64,000 nucleotides of DNA from Chryseobacterium edaphi (GCF_025628985.1 NZ_JAOTEM010000003.1:424037-488036), one strand, 5' to 3'. Positions 1 to 10,327 are shown, counted from the stretch's first letter. Made by a program: numbers and translations. Notes: generated by a model not told the origin, from the letters alone.

Positions 1-528
1 TTTAATGGCTGTATTTATAGACAAGAAGTAAAAGTAACAACTGCTCAGTCTCCCGTCATTACAAGTATTCAGGTAACAGGATCAACTGCAACTATCAATG
101 TTACAGGTGGAACTGCTCCTTATAAATATTCTATCAACGGAATTGATTATCAGTCATCAAATGTCTTTAGCGGACTTACGAGAGGACCGCATACCGTTTA
201 TGTTTTAGGTGCAGATGGATGCCGACCAGTCATAAAAGAGTTCCTGATTATCAATCTTGTGAACGCTATTACTCCAAACGGGGATGGTCATAATGATGTT
301 TTAAACTATTCTGAGCTAAGATTGAAGCAAAATGTGAGTATTGAGGTTGTTGATCGCTACGGAGCTCCAGTTTATAAATCATCTGATAAAAATTATATCT
401 GGGACGGTAAAGCAGGCGGAAGAACCCTCTCAACAGGGACTTATTGGTATATTTTGAACTGGACAGAACCTGATACAAAATTACCAGTTTCGTATTCGGG
501 ATGGCTATTAATTAAGAATAGAGAATAA
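1..528 (+). CDS. T9SS type B sorting domain protein, C-terminal part (partial at left edge)
   Basis: This is the last 175 codons of a secreted protein that begins left of the window; the frame is open from base 1. An Ig-like stretch (TGGTAPYKYSINGIDY, fragment residue about 34 on) leads to a gliding-motility-associated C-terminal (CHU_C, type B) domain beginning at NLVNAITPNGDGHND (about residue 85) and running to the stop. In this family the type B domain directs export through the type IX secretion system and attachment outside the cell. The following three genes end in the same module with the same ITPN(G/A)D..(N/D)D motif, so this is the first visible member of a tandem family. The N-terminal domains cannot be seen. 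Confidence 0.9.
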   Translation, partial: FNGCIYRQEVKVTTAQSPVITSIQVTGSTATINVTGGTAPYKYSINGIDYQSSNVFSGLTRGPHTVYVLGADGCRPVIKEFLIINLVNAITPNGDGHNDVLNYSELRLKQNVSIEVVDRYGAPVYKSSDKNYIWDGKAGGRTLSTGTYWYILNWTEPDTKLPVSYSGWLLIKNRE

Positions 529-576
529 TTTTTAAATTTTCTTTATGATTTATTAACAATATATTAAATATTATTT

Positions 577-584
577 TAATTTTG
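577..584 (+). promoter_or_regulatory. Bacteroidota -7 promoter element
   Basis: TAATTTTG matches the Bacteroidota consensus TAnnTTTG, 23 bases before the ATG at 608. The leader that follows contains AAATCCTAATTC, which recurs at the same place before the paralog at 3841. Confidence 0.7.
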
Positions 585-607
585 TACAAATCCTAATTCC
601 ATAATTT

Positions 608-3600
608 ATGAAAAGATTTCTACTCAGCTTAGTATTAGTTTTTGCAACATTCTCTTCTCTGTTTGCTCAGAGGGATACCGAACATTGGATCGCTCCGTTT
701 CATTACACACAGGCTTATACGCAATCTGTTTATCTGTCTACTGATTCGGTAATTCCGTTTGAAGTGACCATTACAAGTAACAATTTGCCATTACCTTCAC
801 CGCCACTACCAGCAGCACCAATACCATCGACCATTACTATCAGTAAAAATAATCCTGGAATTTTGGTAATTCCAAGTTCGGTTATTTCAACTAATACTAG
901 TGCAGAACTTTTCACTGTTATCACAAAAGGTATCTACCTTAAAGGTTCAAAGCCATTTTATTGCACATTGCGAATGGTAAGCAGCACTACACACGCTGAG
1001 ATCGTTACCAGCAAAGGTAAAGCAGGTATCGGAAAAGAATTTTATGTAGCTAATACTCCTTCTACTGCTACTTCAAATAATTTTACTGCCGGAGTTTTAG
1101 CAACTGAAAATAACACAGTCGTTACTGCAACATGGACTGGTACTGTAGGTTTCATAGGGGGCACCCCGACAGGAAATACACAAACATTTACTTTAAATAA
1201 AGGGCAATCTTTCATTTTTGCAGGTAATACATCAGGTACTGCCCCTTTCATGGGTGCAAAAATTGTAGCAGACAAACCAATTACACTTACCAATGGAAAT
1301 GTGAATGGTAATTTTGGTAACAATACAGGCTCAGGTTCTGATGCCATTCTTGATCAATCTGTACCAGTAGAAAGGCTTGGAAGCACTTTCGCAATGGTTA
1401 GAACGAGATCTACAACCGCTGATTTGGAAGGCGCAATTGTTGTAGCAACTGAAAACAATACTCAAGTATTTTTGAATGGCTCTGGTCTTGCCGTAGCAAC
1501 ATTAAATCAAGGACAATGGTATAGAATTACCGGTGACAACTATGTTCCTCAAGGGTCTTCTGGTCATTACAATATGCTTGTAAGCACTTCAAAAAATGTT
1601 TATTTATATCAACTAGTATCGGTCGGTGATAGTAGCGCAACTTGTGGCTTCAATTATATACCGCCATTGAATTGTTTTCTTCCAAGAAAAATTGATGAGA
1701 TCGGCAAAATCAACGAAATGCCTTTACCAATTCCTACTCCAAGTGATATGGTTATTAAATTAAACATATTGACTGAAGCAGGGGCAACTGTGTTAGTAAA
1801 CAATGTTGCACCAACAGCAACTCAAGGACCTTTTCCACTTACAGGAAATTCCTCGTGGGTAACTTACGGGATAGAAGGAGTTACGGGAAATCTTACAATA
1901 ACATCAACTAAAGCTGTAACAGCTGGTATTAATGGAGGTTATAGTACATCTGGATATGGTGGATACTTCGCAGGATTCTCATCTATCCCGATTATCGCAA
2001 AAAAGACAGGAGACTGTGTACCCGGAATCGTTTTGGAGGTTGATGACAGTTACGAATCTTATCAATGGTTTTTAGGTTCTACAGCTATTACCGGAGCAAC
2101 ATCAAATACCTATACTCCTACAGTGGGTGGAAATTATACAGTAAGAGTTACAATGGGAACCTGCCCTCCTGTGACAACGCCTATTTACAAAGTATTTACA
2201 TGTTTAACACAAACCACTCAATCAGTGAATATATGTGGAAGTAAAGTGATTACGCCTACTTTTACAAATTCTACCCAATCTCCTTTAGCGAGTACAGTAA
2301 CAATTATTACACAACCTGCACACGGAACTGCTTCGATTAATCCTTCAACAGGTGCCATTACTTACATTCCACAAGCAGGATATTTGGGAGCAGATGTAAT
2401 CGTTTATAAATTCTGTGGAAATACTCCGGAATTCGTAGACTGTGAACAAATTACTTTAAATTTAAATTTAGTACCATTTGTATTGACAGACAGAACTATC
2501 AAGGCTTGTCAATATGCAGGAAAAGGATATTTTGACTTAACAACTGCTAACGTTACAGATAATTTAGTACCGACAACTAAAAAATTCTATCCTACTTTGG
2601 CTGATCTTAATGCAAATACAAATCAAATCACTAATCCTACAAATTACTTCTCAGGAGCTGGCTTTGTATATGTAAGAGTAACGACCTCTGAAGGCTGTGT
2701 AGGTAATGCTAAAATTACTTTAGAGTTCTTCCCTACTCCGGTAGTAAATGAAGCAACATTAACAGTATGTTTTATAGAAAATAATGAAACTAAAGGTACA
2801 TTCAATTTAACTTCTGCGGTAATTACGAATGAAACTCCGGTTACCAAAAAATATTATCCAACATTTACAGATGCAAGCAACGGAACTAATGAGATTACAA
2901 GCCCTATTCCAACGGCTTATATTTCAAGCAACGGCTCTGTCTATGTTAGAGTATTTAATTCAAACGGATGTTATGCAATCGCTAAAATCAATCTGAAAGT
3001 AACTCCTCCGAAGAGATCAACTGTTTTAAAGGACAAATTTATCTGTATTGATGACAGAACCACTTTAGATGCAGGATCAGGATTCCAGTCTTACCTGTGG
3101 AGTACAGGAGCAACTACTCAAACTATTCAGGGAGTTCCTGTTGGCAATTATTGGGTAATTCTTCAGAATGAAGGATGTTCTATAAAGCAAGCAGTAAGCG
3201 TTAAAAAAGCTAACGAACCGGTTGTAACATCTATCGAAATCTCTAACAATACTGCTACAGTAATTGTAGAAAGCGGAACTGCACCATACAAATATGCAGT
3301 GGACGGAACTACAACTTGGCAAGACTCAAATGTATTTACAAATCTTACAAGAGGTCAACATACATTCTATGTAAAAGATGCTTTAGATTGTACTCCTATT
3401 TCTATTGAAATTACAGTACCTAATCTAGTCAACGCAATCACACCAAATGGAGATAATGTAAATGACGTATTAGATTACAGCGCATTAGCTTACAAAGGAA
3501 ACCTTACATTTGTAATCTATGACAGATACGGAAATAAATTATTTACCGGAGACAAGTCAAACAACTACAAGTGGGACGGAAGATTTGCCGGTAAAGGAAT

Positions 3601-3703
3601 CCTTACAGGAACATATTGGTATCATATCAACTGGGTAGAACCGAATGTGCAAAAAACACCTGTAAAATATACAGGATGGATTTTGGTAAAACATAGAGAG
3701 TAA
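608..3703 (+). CDS. secreted T9SS type B protein with IgGFc-binding-like N-terminal region
   Basis: A 1031-residue surface protein. Residues 1-21 are a signal peptide (MKRFLLSLVLVFATFSSLFA, then Q). Residues of about 130-460 resemble the IgGFc-binding domain family, with motifs such as AGVLATENNT, a GATVLVNN stretch and CFLPRKIDEIGKINEMP. An Ig-like domain follows (YQWFLGSTAITGATSNTYTP), then a cadherin/Big-like domain (ASINPSTGAITYIPQAGY), then two short repeats beginning with a Cys-containing strand and holding KKFYPT or KKYYPT. The type B sorting domain occupies roughly the last 95 residues (NAITPNGDNVNDVLDYS). Export by the type IX system and retention at the cell surface follow from the sorting domain; adhesion is an inference from the Ig-type architecture. 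It has its own promoter and terminator, so it is expressed independently of its paralogs at 3841 and 6784. Confidence 0.9.
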   Translation: MKRFLLSLVLVFATFSSLFAQRDTEHWIAPFHYTQAYTQSVYLSTDSVIPFEVTITSNNLPLPSPPLPAAPIPSTITISKNNPGILVIPSSVISTNTSAELFTVITKGIYLKGSKPFYCTLRMVSSTTHAEIVTSKGKAGIGKEFYVANTPSTATSNNFTAGVLATENNTVVTATWTGTVGFIGGTPTGNTQTFTLNKGQSFIFAGNTSGTAPFMGAKIVADKPITLTNGNVNGNFGNNTGSGSDAILDQSVPVERLGSTFAMVRTRSTTADLEGAIVVATENNTQVFLNGSGLAVATLNQGQWYRITGDNYVPQGSSGHYNMLVSTSKNVYLYQLVSVGDSSATCGFNYIPPLNCFLPRKIDEIGKINEMPLPIPTPSDMVIKLNILTEAGATVLVNNVAPTATQGPFPLTGNSSWVTYGIEGVTGNLTITSTKAVTAGINGGYSTSGYGGYFAGFSSIPIIAKKTGDCVPGIVLEVDDSYESYQWFLGSTAITGATSNTYTPTVGGNYTVRVTMGTCPPVTTPIYKVFTCLTQTTQSVNICGSKVITPTFTNSTQSPLASTVTIITQPAHGTASINPSTGAITYIPQAGYLGADVIVYKFCGNTPEFVDCEQITLNLNLVPFVLTDRTIKACQYAGKGYFDLTTANVTDNLVPTTKKFYPTLADLNANTNQITNPTNYFSGAGFVYVRVTTSEGCVGNAKITLEFFPTPVVNEATLTVCFIENNETKGTFNLTSAVITNETPVTKKYYPTFTDASNGTNEITSPIPTAYISSNGSVYVRVFNSNGCYAIAKINLKVTPPKRSTVLKDKFICIDDRTTLDAGSGFQSYLWSTGATTQTIQGVPVGNYWVILQNEGCSIKQAVSVKKANEPVVTSIEISNNTATVIVESGTAPYKYAVDGTTTWQDSNVFTNLTRGQHTFYVKDALDCTPISIEITVPNLVNAITPNGDNVNDVLDYSALAYKGNLTFVIYDRYGNKLFTGDKSNNYKWDGRFAGKGILTGTYWYHINWVEPNVQKTPVKYTGWILVKHRE

Positions 3704-3720
3704 TATTTTATTTATAATAA

Positions 3721-3755
3721 AAAAAAAGCCACAGCAACCAGTTGTGGCTTTTTAG
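3721..3755 (+). terminator. rho-independent terminator
   Basis: AAGCCACA (3726-3733) pairs with TGTGGCTT (3743-3750) and is followed by a T run. It lies 18 bases after the stop at 3703. Confidence 0.85.
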
Positions 3756-3810
3756 TTAACATCATTAACAATATTTTAAAAAATTTCTGAAAACATATCT
3801 CTTTTTACAT

Positions 3811-3818
3811 TATTTTTG
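3811..3818 (+). promoter_or_regulatory. Bacteroidota -7 promoter element
   Basis: TATTTTTG fits TAnnTTTG, 22 bases before the ATG at 3841. The leader repeats AAATCCTAATTC from the upstream paralog. Confidence 0.7.
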
Positions 3819-3840
3819 TAAAAATCCTAATTCTACGCTT

Positions 3841-6669
3841 ATGAAACAATTTCTACTCATTTTTCTACTAATGATTACGGGCATCAATGTTTCTGCTCAA
3901 AGAGACACAGAGCATTGGATAGCACCTTTTTATGCATCCTCCTCAGTCACACAATCCCTTTATTTATCTACAGATTCAGTAACACCTTTTGTGGTAACTG
4001 TTTACAGTAATAATATAGCTTTAGGAACTGTGACAATCAGTAAGGGAAGTCCGCAAACTTATATTGTATCTGCTGCAAATATTTCTGCTACAACGGCTTC
4101 GGAGGGGTTTGCTGTGATCAATAAAGGTTTATACCTTAATGGAACGAAACCATTCTACTGTACCTTGAGGATTGTGAGCAGCACCACGCATGCCGAAATT
4201 CTTACAAGTAAAGGAAAGGCTGGGATTGGTAAAGAATTCTATGTAGCCGCTACACCTTCTCCCTTTGTAAGTACAGGTAACAACTTTACTGCAGGAGTTT
4301 TGGCAACCGAAGACAACACAACTGTAACCGCAACATGGAGCAATACTATTCCTATTGCTTTTTATGGAGCAACCCCACCTACCAACACGCACACTTTTAC
4401 GATCAATAAAGGTCAGTCTTTCATATTTGCAGGTGCGGGAAGCCCAGCTGCAAACATGCAGAGCTTTATTGGAGCTAAAATTGTTGCCGACAAACCGATT
4501 ACATTAACCAATGGAAATGTACTTGGAAATTTTGGAGCGGCAAGCAGCCAGGGTGCTGATATTATTTTAGATCAATCAGTTCCTTTAGAAAGATTGGGAA
4601 ATACCTTTGCAATGGTGAAGTCCCGATCTCCTAATGCTTCTGATATTGAAGGAGGAATTGTAGTTGCTACAGAAAACAATACACAGGTTTTCCTGAATGG
4701 TTCTACAACTCCGGCAGCAACTCTTGGTGCAGGACAATGGTACAGAATTGCCGGAAGCGATTACATTTTACAAGGAGGAACTCACAGAAACATGTTTATA
4801 AGTACTACTAAAAATGTGTATTTATATCAATTGGTATCTGTGGATGGCAGTAATGCAACGTGTGGTTTTAATTACATACCACCTTTAAATTGCTTCTTAC
4901 CAAGAAAAATCGATGAAATTGGTAAGATTAACGAAATGCCTACAGGAGCAGGTGGAGCAAGTGCAACACCATCTGGAACAATTATTAAATTAAATATTTT
5001 AACGGAAGCGGGAGCAACTGTTACTGTAAACAACGTAGCTCCTACTGCTGCACAAGGACCATATCCTGTAACAGGAAATACAAACTGGGTGACTTATGCA
5101 TTAGAAGGCGTTACAGGTAATCTCACTATCGTTTCAAATAAAGCTGTTACCGCAGGTCTTAACGGTGGCTACAGCACTTCAGGATACGGTGGATACTTCG
5201 CAGGTTTCTCTTCAATTCCGCTTATTGCAAAACAAACAGGAGATTGTATTCCGGGGTTAGTTCTAGAAGTGGATGATGGTTATGATACTTACCAATGGTT
5301 TAGAAATGATGTTCCGATTACAGGAGCAAACAGCTACTCATATACGCCGACTCAGTCAGGAAATTATACGGTAAGAATTACAGTTGGTTCTTGTGCTCCT
5401 GCAACTACACCTGCATATAAAGTATATACTTGTCTTCAACAGACAACTGCTGCTAAGACAGTGTGTGAAGGTTACTTAAATATTGTTCCTGCATTCACTT
5501 CATCTACACAGACTTTTGTTCCGAGTACGGTGCAAATTGTAACTCCACCAATCAATGGTACTGCAATTATAAATCCTACAACAGGTGTGATCGGTTATGT
5601 TCCGAACTTCGGATTTGCAGGTACTGACACCATCACTTATAAATTCTGCGGAAATGCTGCGGATTTTATAGATTGCGAACAAATCACATTAACACTTACC
5701 ATCTCAGAAAGCCCGGTTGTAAATGATGCAATCCTAAGAACCTGTTATCTCGAAAATAATATCGCTACGGGATTGTTTAATCTTACCAATGCTAGTGTAA
5801 CTACACAGCCTGGGGTTACAAAAAAATATTATCCTTCATTGACGGATGCTAATAACCAGACGAATGAAATTCTGACTCCGGCCAGCTATATTGCACCAAA
5901 CGGTGTTGTATACGTCAGAGTAAGCAATGCTAATGGTTGTTACAGAGTTGCAATGATTACATTGATCGTTTTCCCTCCTGTGAAATCTACGGTTTTGGTC
6001 GACAAAGAAATTTGTATCGAAAACAGAACAATATTAGATGCAGGTCCGGGCTTTAGCGGTTATACCTGGAGTACAGGAGCTACTACTCAGACAATTTCTA
6101 ATGTGAGTGTCGGAACTTACTGGGTAGATCTGAAAACCGGAGACTGTATTACAAGACAAACTGTAAGTGTATATCCTACACAACAACCTGTAGTTTCAAA
6201 TATCGATATTTCAAGTACTGAGATTACCGTATCTGTTGTCGGAGGTACTGCCCCATACAAATATTCAATTGATAATATCAACTGGCAGGATTCTAATGTA
6301 TTTACTGATCTTCCTAGAGGTGACACAACGGTTTATGTAAAAGACAGTTTTGACTGTACACCGATAGAGGTTACGATTACTATACCGAATATTGTAAATG
6401 TAATTACACCAAACGGTGACGGAGTGAATGATGTTTTAGATTATTCAGCTCTTGCCAATAAGCCTAATTTAGTTCTAGGAATTTTTGACAGATATGGAGT
6501 GAAAATTTTCGAAGGTAACAAAGACACTGGCTTCAAATGGGATGGAACCATTAATAAGACCAAGAAAGTTTCTACAGGAAATTATTGGTTCAGCATCACT
6601 TGGAATGAGTCGAAAAACAAAACTCCAATTAAATTTTCAGGTTGGATACTTGTGAAAAACAGAGAATAA
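3841..6669 (+). CDS. secreted T9SS type B protein with IgGFc-binding-like N-terminal region (paralog 3)
   Basis: A 942-residue paralog of the protein at 608, with long shared stretches such as RDTEHWIAPF, TLRIVSSTTHAEILTSKGKA and CFLPRKIDEIGKINEMP. Order of parts: signal peptide (1-19, ending NVSA before Q), IgGFc-binding-like region (about 120-440), Ig-like domain (YQWFRNDVPITGANSYSYTP), Big-like domain, one (not two) of the Cys/KKYYPS repeats, a WSTGATTQTI module, and the type B sorting domain (NVITPNGDGVNDVLDYS). The loss of one middle repeat accounts for most of the length difference from the 608 gene. It is flanked by its own promoter and terminator. Surface display by T9SS follows from the family; the ligand is unknown. 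Confidence 0.9.
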   Translation: MKQFLLIFLLMITGINVSAQRDTEHWIAPFYASSSVTQSLYLSTDSVTPFVVTVYSNNIALGTVTISKGSPQTYIVSAANISATTASEGFAVINKGLYLNGTKPFYCTLRIVSSTTHAEILTSKGKAGIGKEFYVAATPSPFVSTGNNFTAGVLATEDNTTVTATWSNTIPIAFYGATPPTNTHTFTINKGQSFIFAGAGSPAANMQSFIGAKIVADKPITLTNGNVLGNFGAASSQGADIILDQSVPLERLGNTFAMVKSRSPNASDIEGGIVVATENNTQVFLNGSTTPAATLGAGQWYRIAGSDYILQGGTHRNMFISTTKNVYLYQLVSVDGSNATCGFNYIPPLNCFLPRKIDEIGKINEMPTGAGGASATPSGTIIKLNILTEAGATVTVNNVAPTAAQGPYPVTGNTNWVTYALEGVTGNLTIVSNKAVTAGLNGGYSTSGYGGYFAGFSSIPLIAKQTGDCIPGLVLEVDDGYDTYQWFRNDVPITGANSYSYTPTQSGNYTVRITVGSCAPATTPAYKVYTCLQQTTAAKTVCEGYLNIVPAFTSSTQTFVPSTVQIVTPPINGTAIINPTTGVIGYVPNFGFAGTDTITYKFCGNAADFIDCEQITLTLTISESPVVNDAILRTCYLENNIATGLFNLTNASVTTQPGVTKKYYPSLTDANNQTNEILTPASYIAPNGVVYVRVSNANGCYRVAMITLIVFPPVKSTVLVDKEICIENRTILDAGPGFSGYTWSTGATTQTISNVSVGTYWVDLKTGDCITRQTVSVYPTQQPVVSNIDISSTEITVSVVGGTAPYKYSIDNINWQDSNVFTDLPRGDTTVYVKDSFDCTPIEVTITIPNIVNVITPNGDGVNDVLDYSALANKPNLVLGIFDRYGVKIFEGNKDTGFKWDGTINKTKKVSTGNYWFSITWNESKNKTPIKFSGWILVKNRE

Positions 6670-6691
6670 TTAATACTTTTTAAATATTATT

Positions 6692-6724
6692 AAAACCACG
6701 ATTCCAGATCGTGGTTTTTTTTGT
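6692..6724 (+). terminator. rho-independent terminator
   Basis: AAACCACGAT (6693-6702) pairs with ATCGTGGTTT (6708-6717) and runs into eight T residues, 23 bases after the stop at 6669. Confidence 0.9.
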
Positions 6725-6756
6725 TTATTTTTAAATGATTCAACGCATATTATTAT

Positions 6757-6764
6757 TAAATTTG
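6757..6764 (+). promoter_or_regulatory. Bacteroidota -7 promoter element
   Basis: TAAATTTG fits TAnnTTTG, 19 bases before the ATG at 6784. Confidence 0.7.
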
Positions 6765-6783
6765 TGATAAAATCAAATACAGA

Positions 6784-9700
6784 ATGAAGAAAATTCTATC
6801 TTTTTTTCTTATTTTTTATATATTCTCTATTTCTTTCGCACAATTGGATAGAGAGCATTGGTTTGCGCCAATGGTAGACAGAACAGGAAATCCGAATCCG
6901 TATCAAAATTTATATCTTTCAACAAATCGTACGACACCATTTGCTGTCACGATATATAACAATAACGTTGTAATTGGAACTGTTACAATCAGTAAAAATA
7001 ATCCTCAGAAATTTAATGTTTTAAGAGATTATATTATTACAACATTACAAACTGATCTTTTTACTCCGGGTACAAAAGGTTTGTATGTAAAAGCAGATTT
7101 CCCTTTTTATGCCAATCTTAGATTTTCAGTTTACAATCATGCTGAAATCATTACTTCAAAAGGAATTCCTTCCACTGGAAAAAATTTCTTCGTTGCCAGT
7201 GCTCCCATAACGGTTAGTAACGGCATTCTGAATTTTATGACGAGCGTGTTGGCAACAGAAGACAACACCACAGTTACGATTTCCGGATACAAACCTACCG
7301 TTCAGTTTTCGAATGGAACAACAGGAATAACCAATCCTACCATGACTTTTATTTTAAATAAAGGGCAATCTTACATCATCGACGGTATAGGAAATATTAC
7401 TGGAAATTTTGACGGTTTCATTGGAGCTAAAATTACATCAGACAAACCCGTCAATGTGACCAACGGAAACTTCAACGGTCAATATTCCGGGAATGCACCA
7501 AACAGTTCAGATATTCTAATGGATCAGTCTGTGCCTGTCGAGCAACTCGGTACTCAGTTCGCCTTGGTAAAAGGAAATGGAAGCATTGGAAGCAACATGG
7601 AAGGAGCTTTGGTAATTGCAACTCAGGATAATACGCAGGTTTTCTTAAATAATGAAGGATCACCGATTACCACGCTAAATACCGGACAATATTATGTAGT
7701 TTCAGACACCAAATATCAGCTGCAGGGTACAAGTCACTACAACATGTATATCCGAACTACCAAAAATGCATATGTTTATCAGCTTTTGGCCGGAGATTCT
7801 GTAAGCGGAACTGAAATTGCAACAGGCGGATTCAATTTTATACCGGCTTTGAGTTGTTATCTTCCTAAACAGATTAATGAAATTGGATTTATTAATGAAA
7901 ATTTTGTTCATTCAAATGCAAATCCCTTGGGAATATTGAATATTCCTACAAAATTAAATTTAGTTACAGAACGTGGCGCAGTAGTCACTGTAAATGGCGT
8001 TACTCCACCAGCAACAACAGGACCATTTGATATGACAGGTCTGAATGCATGGGTAACTTACGGAATTCCAAATACAGTTGGGACAATTACAGTTGTTTCC
8101 ACTAAAGCAATTACTGCAGGAATCACAGCCGGAAGTGACGCAGTAGGATACGGCGGTTTCTTTGCCGGATTTGCGACACAACCTGTTATTATCAAATCCG
8201 GAGGAGACTGCGTTCCGGGAATTGTTTTGACGGTAGATCCTATTATTTACGAAACTTATCAATGGTACAGAAACGGAATATTAATTGTGGGTGCAACCGG
8301 ACCATCTTATACTCCAATACAATCAGGTTACTACACATGTTCGGTTACGATGGGAAGTTGTGCACCACTTGTGACTGCTCAATATAAAGTTTTAAACTGT
8401 TTAAAACTGACCACAGCAAACTATAATATTTGCGACACAAAAACTATTGTTCCTACTTTTACAACATCCATACAAACTCCCGTAGTATCAACGGTAGCTA
8501 TTACTACGGCACCAACTTTAGGAACTGCGGTGATCAATACGACAACGGGTGTCATAACTTACACCGCTACCAATCCTTCAGCGGGTGGAACAGATACTTT
8601 CACTTATACTTTCTGCGGAAACGATCCCGAATTTCCAGATTGCGAATCGGTAACTGTAACCATAAACATTCAGCCAGTAACTGTCAATAATACAACATTA
8701 ACAGTTTGTAATGTAAATGGTGTAGGAACGTTTGATTTGACAACAGCAAACGTTACCACAAATAATCCTGTCATAAAAACATATTACACGAGTTTATTGG
8801 CAGCGCAGACAGAAAATGCAACAGGACAAATTCTGGTACCGACAACCTATTCTGCTCCAAACGGAACAATTGTTTACGTTGTAGTTAAAAATCCTACAGG
8901 TTGTAAAAATATTGCACAGGTTACGCTCAATTTATTTCCTCTCGCTGTCGTTACAGTAGGAACTTTCGGTGCTCAATGTGATGAAAATCTTGACGGAACG
9001 GTAAATGTGGTTTTATCAGATATTACCCAATTAATATTGAATAATCCTGCCTATTTTACCAATGTAAGATATTACGCTTTGTTAGCAGATGCAAACCTTG
9101 GTAATAACACTACTCTTCCCAACAACTGGAGCTATACTGCAAATACGACGATTTACATTCGGGTAGAATCCCCTGACGGATGTGCGCCTGTTATTCAGCC
9201 AATTAATTTTACGGTTGGAACAAGACTTCCATTATTGACGACCTCTTTAGTTACAAACTTTTGTGACGACGATTTAGATGGAATTAAACCTGTAAATCTT
9301 GCTCAGTTTATACCACAATTTACAGCAGATCCTTTAGTGACAGTCACTTATCATGCAACTCTAGCCGATGCTCAAAATGATACGGCTGCGATAAGTGGTG
9401 CAGTCTCGCTTACAGGAACACAAATTTATTACATAAGATTTGAAAAAGCCGGATTCTGTCCGAATGTTGCTACTTTGAGAATCACTCTTAAAGTTCCTAA
9501 AAAATCTGATATTTTAGTTGATAAATTAATCTGTCCGAAAACTAAAACTACATTAGATGCAGGTTCGGGTTTCACAGCATATCTATGGAGCACAGGAGCA
9601 ACAACTCCATCAATAACCAATGTTGGTGCAGGAAATTATTGGGTAGAGCTTACTTTTGACGGTTGCGTTTACAAGCAGTTTGTGAATGTTTCAGAATCTG

Positions 9701-10200
9701 TTTTACCGGTGATTACATCAATTGATATTAACGGATCTACAGTAACTATTGGCGTAAGTGGCGGAGTTCCACCTTACGAATATTCACTGGATAACAATAC
9801 TTGGCAAAATTCAAATATATTTTATAATGTAACGACGGGTAATCACAAAATCTATGTGAGAGATTCTCAGAAATGTGAAGTTGTAGAACAAACTTTTGTT
9901 ATTATAAATTTAATTAACACCATTACACCAAACGCAGACGGTCACAATGACGGAATCAATTATTCAGCATTGATGAGCAAAAATAATCTCGAATTCAGGA
10001 TCTTTGACCGTTACGGAGCAGAACTTTTCAGAGGTGCGCCTTCAAACAACTTTACATGGGACGGAAAAATGAAAGGAAGACCTGTTTCTACAGCAACCTA
10101 TTGGTACTTTATCTCCTGGACAGAATCTGGAAATATAAGTGTAAAGTACACAAGTTGGCTTTTAGTGAAAAACAGAAACGACAGTTTGTGGGATAAATAA
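6784..10200 (+). CDS. secreted T9SS type B protein with IgGFc-binding-like N-terminal region (paralog 4, longest)
   Basis: At 1138 residues this is the most diverged full-length member of the array: LDREHWFAPM replaces RDTEHWIAPF near the N-terminus, and CYLPKQINEIGFINE replaces the CFLPRKIDEIGKINE motif. It has a signal peptide (1-19), the IgGFc-binding-like region, an Ig-like domain (YQWYRNGILIVGATGPSYTP), a Big-like domain, and then three middle repeats. Two of these carry acidic DENLDGT and DDDLDGI turns that look like thrombospondin-type-3-like calcium loops. The WSTGATTPSI module and the type B sorting domain (NTITPNADGHNDGINYS) close the protein. The extension NDSLWDK after the usual final NR(E/N) is unique to this copy. 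The role is inferred to be a surface adhesin or glue; no enzyme motif is visible. Confidence 0.88.
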   Translation: MKKILSFFLIFYIFSISFAQLDREHWFAPMVDRTGNPNPYQNLYLSTNRTTPFAVTIYNNNVVIGTVTISKNNPQKFNVLRDYIITTLQTDLFTPGTKGLYVKADFPFYANLRFSVYNHAEIITSKGIPSTGKNFFVASAPITVSNGILNFMTSVLATEDNTTVTISGYKPTVQFSNGTTGITNPTMTFILNKGQSYIIDGIGNITGNFDGFIGAKITSDKPVNVTNGNFNGQYSGNAPNSSDILMDQSVPVEQLGTQFALVKGNGSIGSNMEGALVIATQDNTQVFLNNEGSPITTLNTGQYYVVSDTKYQLQGTSHYNMYIRTTKNAYVYQLLAGDSVSGTEIATGGFNFIPALSCYLPKQINEIGFINENFVHSNANPLGILNIPTKLNLVTERGAVVTVNGVTPPATTGPFDMTGLNAWVTYGIPNTVGTITVVSTKAITAGITAGSDAVGYGGFFAGFATQPVIIKSGGDCVPGIVLTVDPIIYETYQWYRNGILIVGATGPSYTPIQSGYYTCSVTMGSCAPLVTAQYKVLNCLKLTTANYNICDTKTIVPTFTTSIQTPVVSTVAITTAPTLGTAVINTTTGVITYTATNPSAGGTDTFTYTFCGNDPEFPDCESVTVTINIQPVTVNNTTLTVCNVNGVGTFDLTTANVTTNNPVIKTYYTSLLAAQTENATGQILVPTTYSAPNGTIVYVVVKNPTGCKNIAQVTLNLFPLAVVTVGTFGAQCDENLDGTVNVVLSDITQLILNNPAYFTNVRYYALLADANLGNNTTLPNNWSYTANTTIYIRVESPDGCAPVIQPINFTVGTRLPLLTTSLVTNFCDDDLDGIKPVNLAQFIPQFTADPLVTVTYHATLADAQNDTAAISGAVSLTGTQIYYIRFEKAGFCPNVATLRITLKVPKKSDILVDKLICPKTKTTLDAGSGFTAYLWSTGATTPSITNVGAGNYWVELTFDGCVYKQFVNVSESVLPVITSIDINGSTVTIGVSGGVPPYEYSLDNNTWQNSNIFYNVTTGNHKIYVRDSQKCEVVEQTFVIINLINTITPNADGHNDGINYSALMSKNNLEFRIFDRYGAELFRGAPSNNFTWDGKMKGRPVSTATYWYFISWTESGNISVKYTSWLLVKNRNDSLWDK

Positions 10201-10319
10201 ACTAAGTTTTTAATTATAAGGCCTGTTTTATAACATTCATTAACAGTTTAAATAAAAGTTTAATATAATTTTAACCTGTTTCAGGGGGAGTAATATCAAA
10301 TAATGATGCTTTTCTTATG

Positions 10320-10327
10320 TAATTTTG
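10320..10327 (+). promoter_or_regulatory. Bacteroidota -7 promoter element that decides the start
   Basis: TAATTTTG fits TAnnTTTG and ends 8 bases before the ATG at 10336. It lies inside the longer reading frame that opens at 10303, which argues for 10336 as the real start and for a leaderless or nearly leaderless transcript. Confidence 0.55.

Noticed and set aside
1042..1347. Antisense frame of 101 codons inside the 608 gene
   Set aside because: It is Val/Pro/Ala-rich without start context or promoter, as expected from the complement of a Thr/Gly-rich repeat protein.
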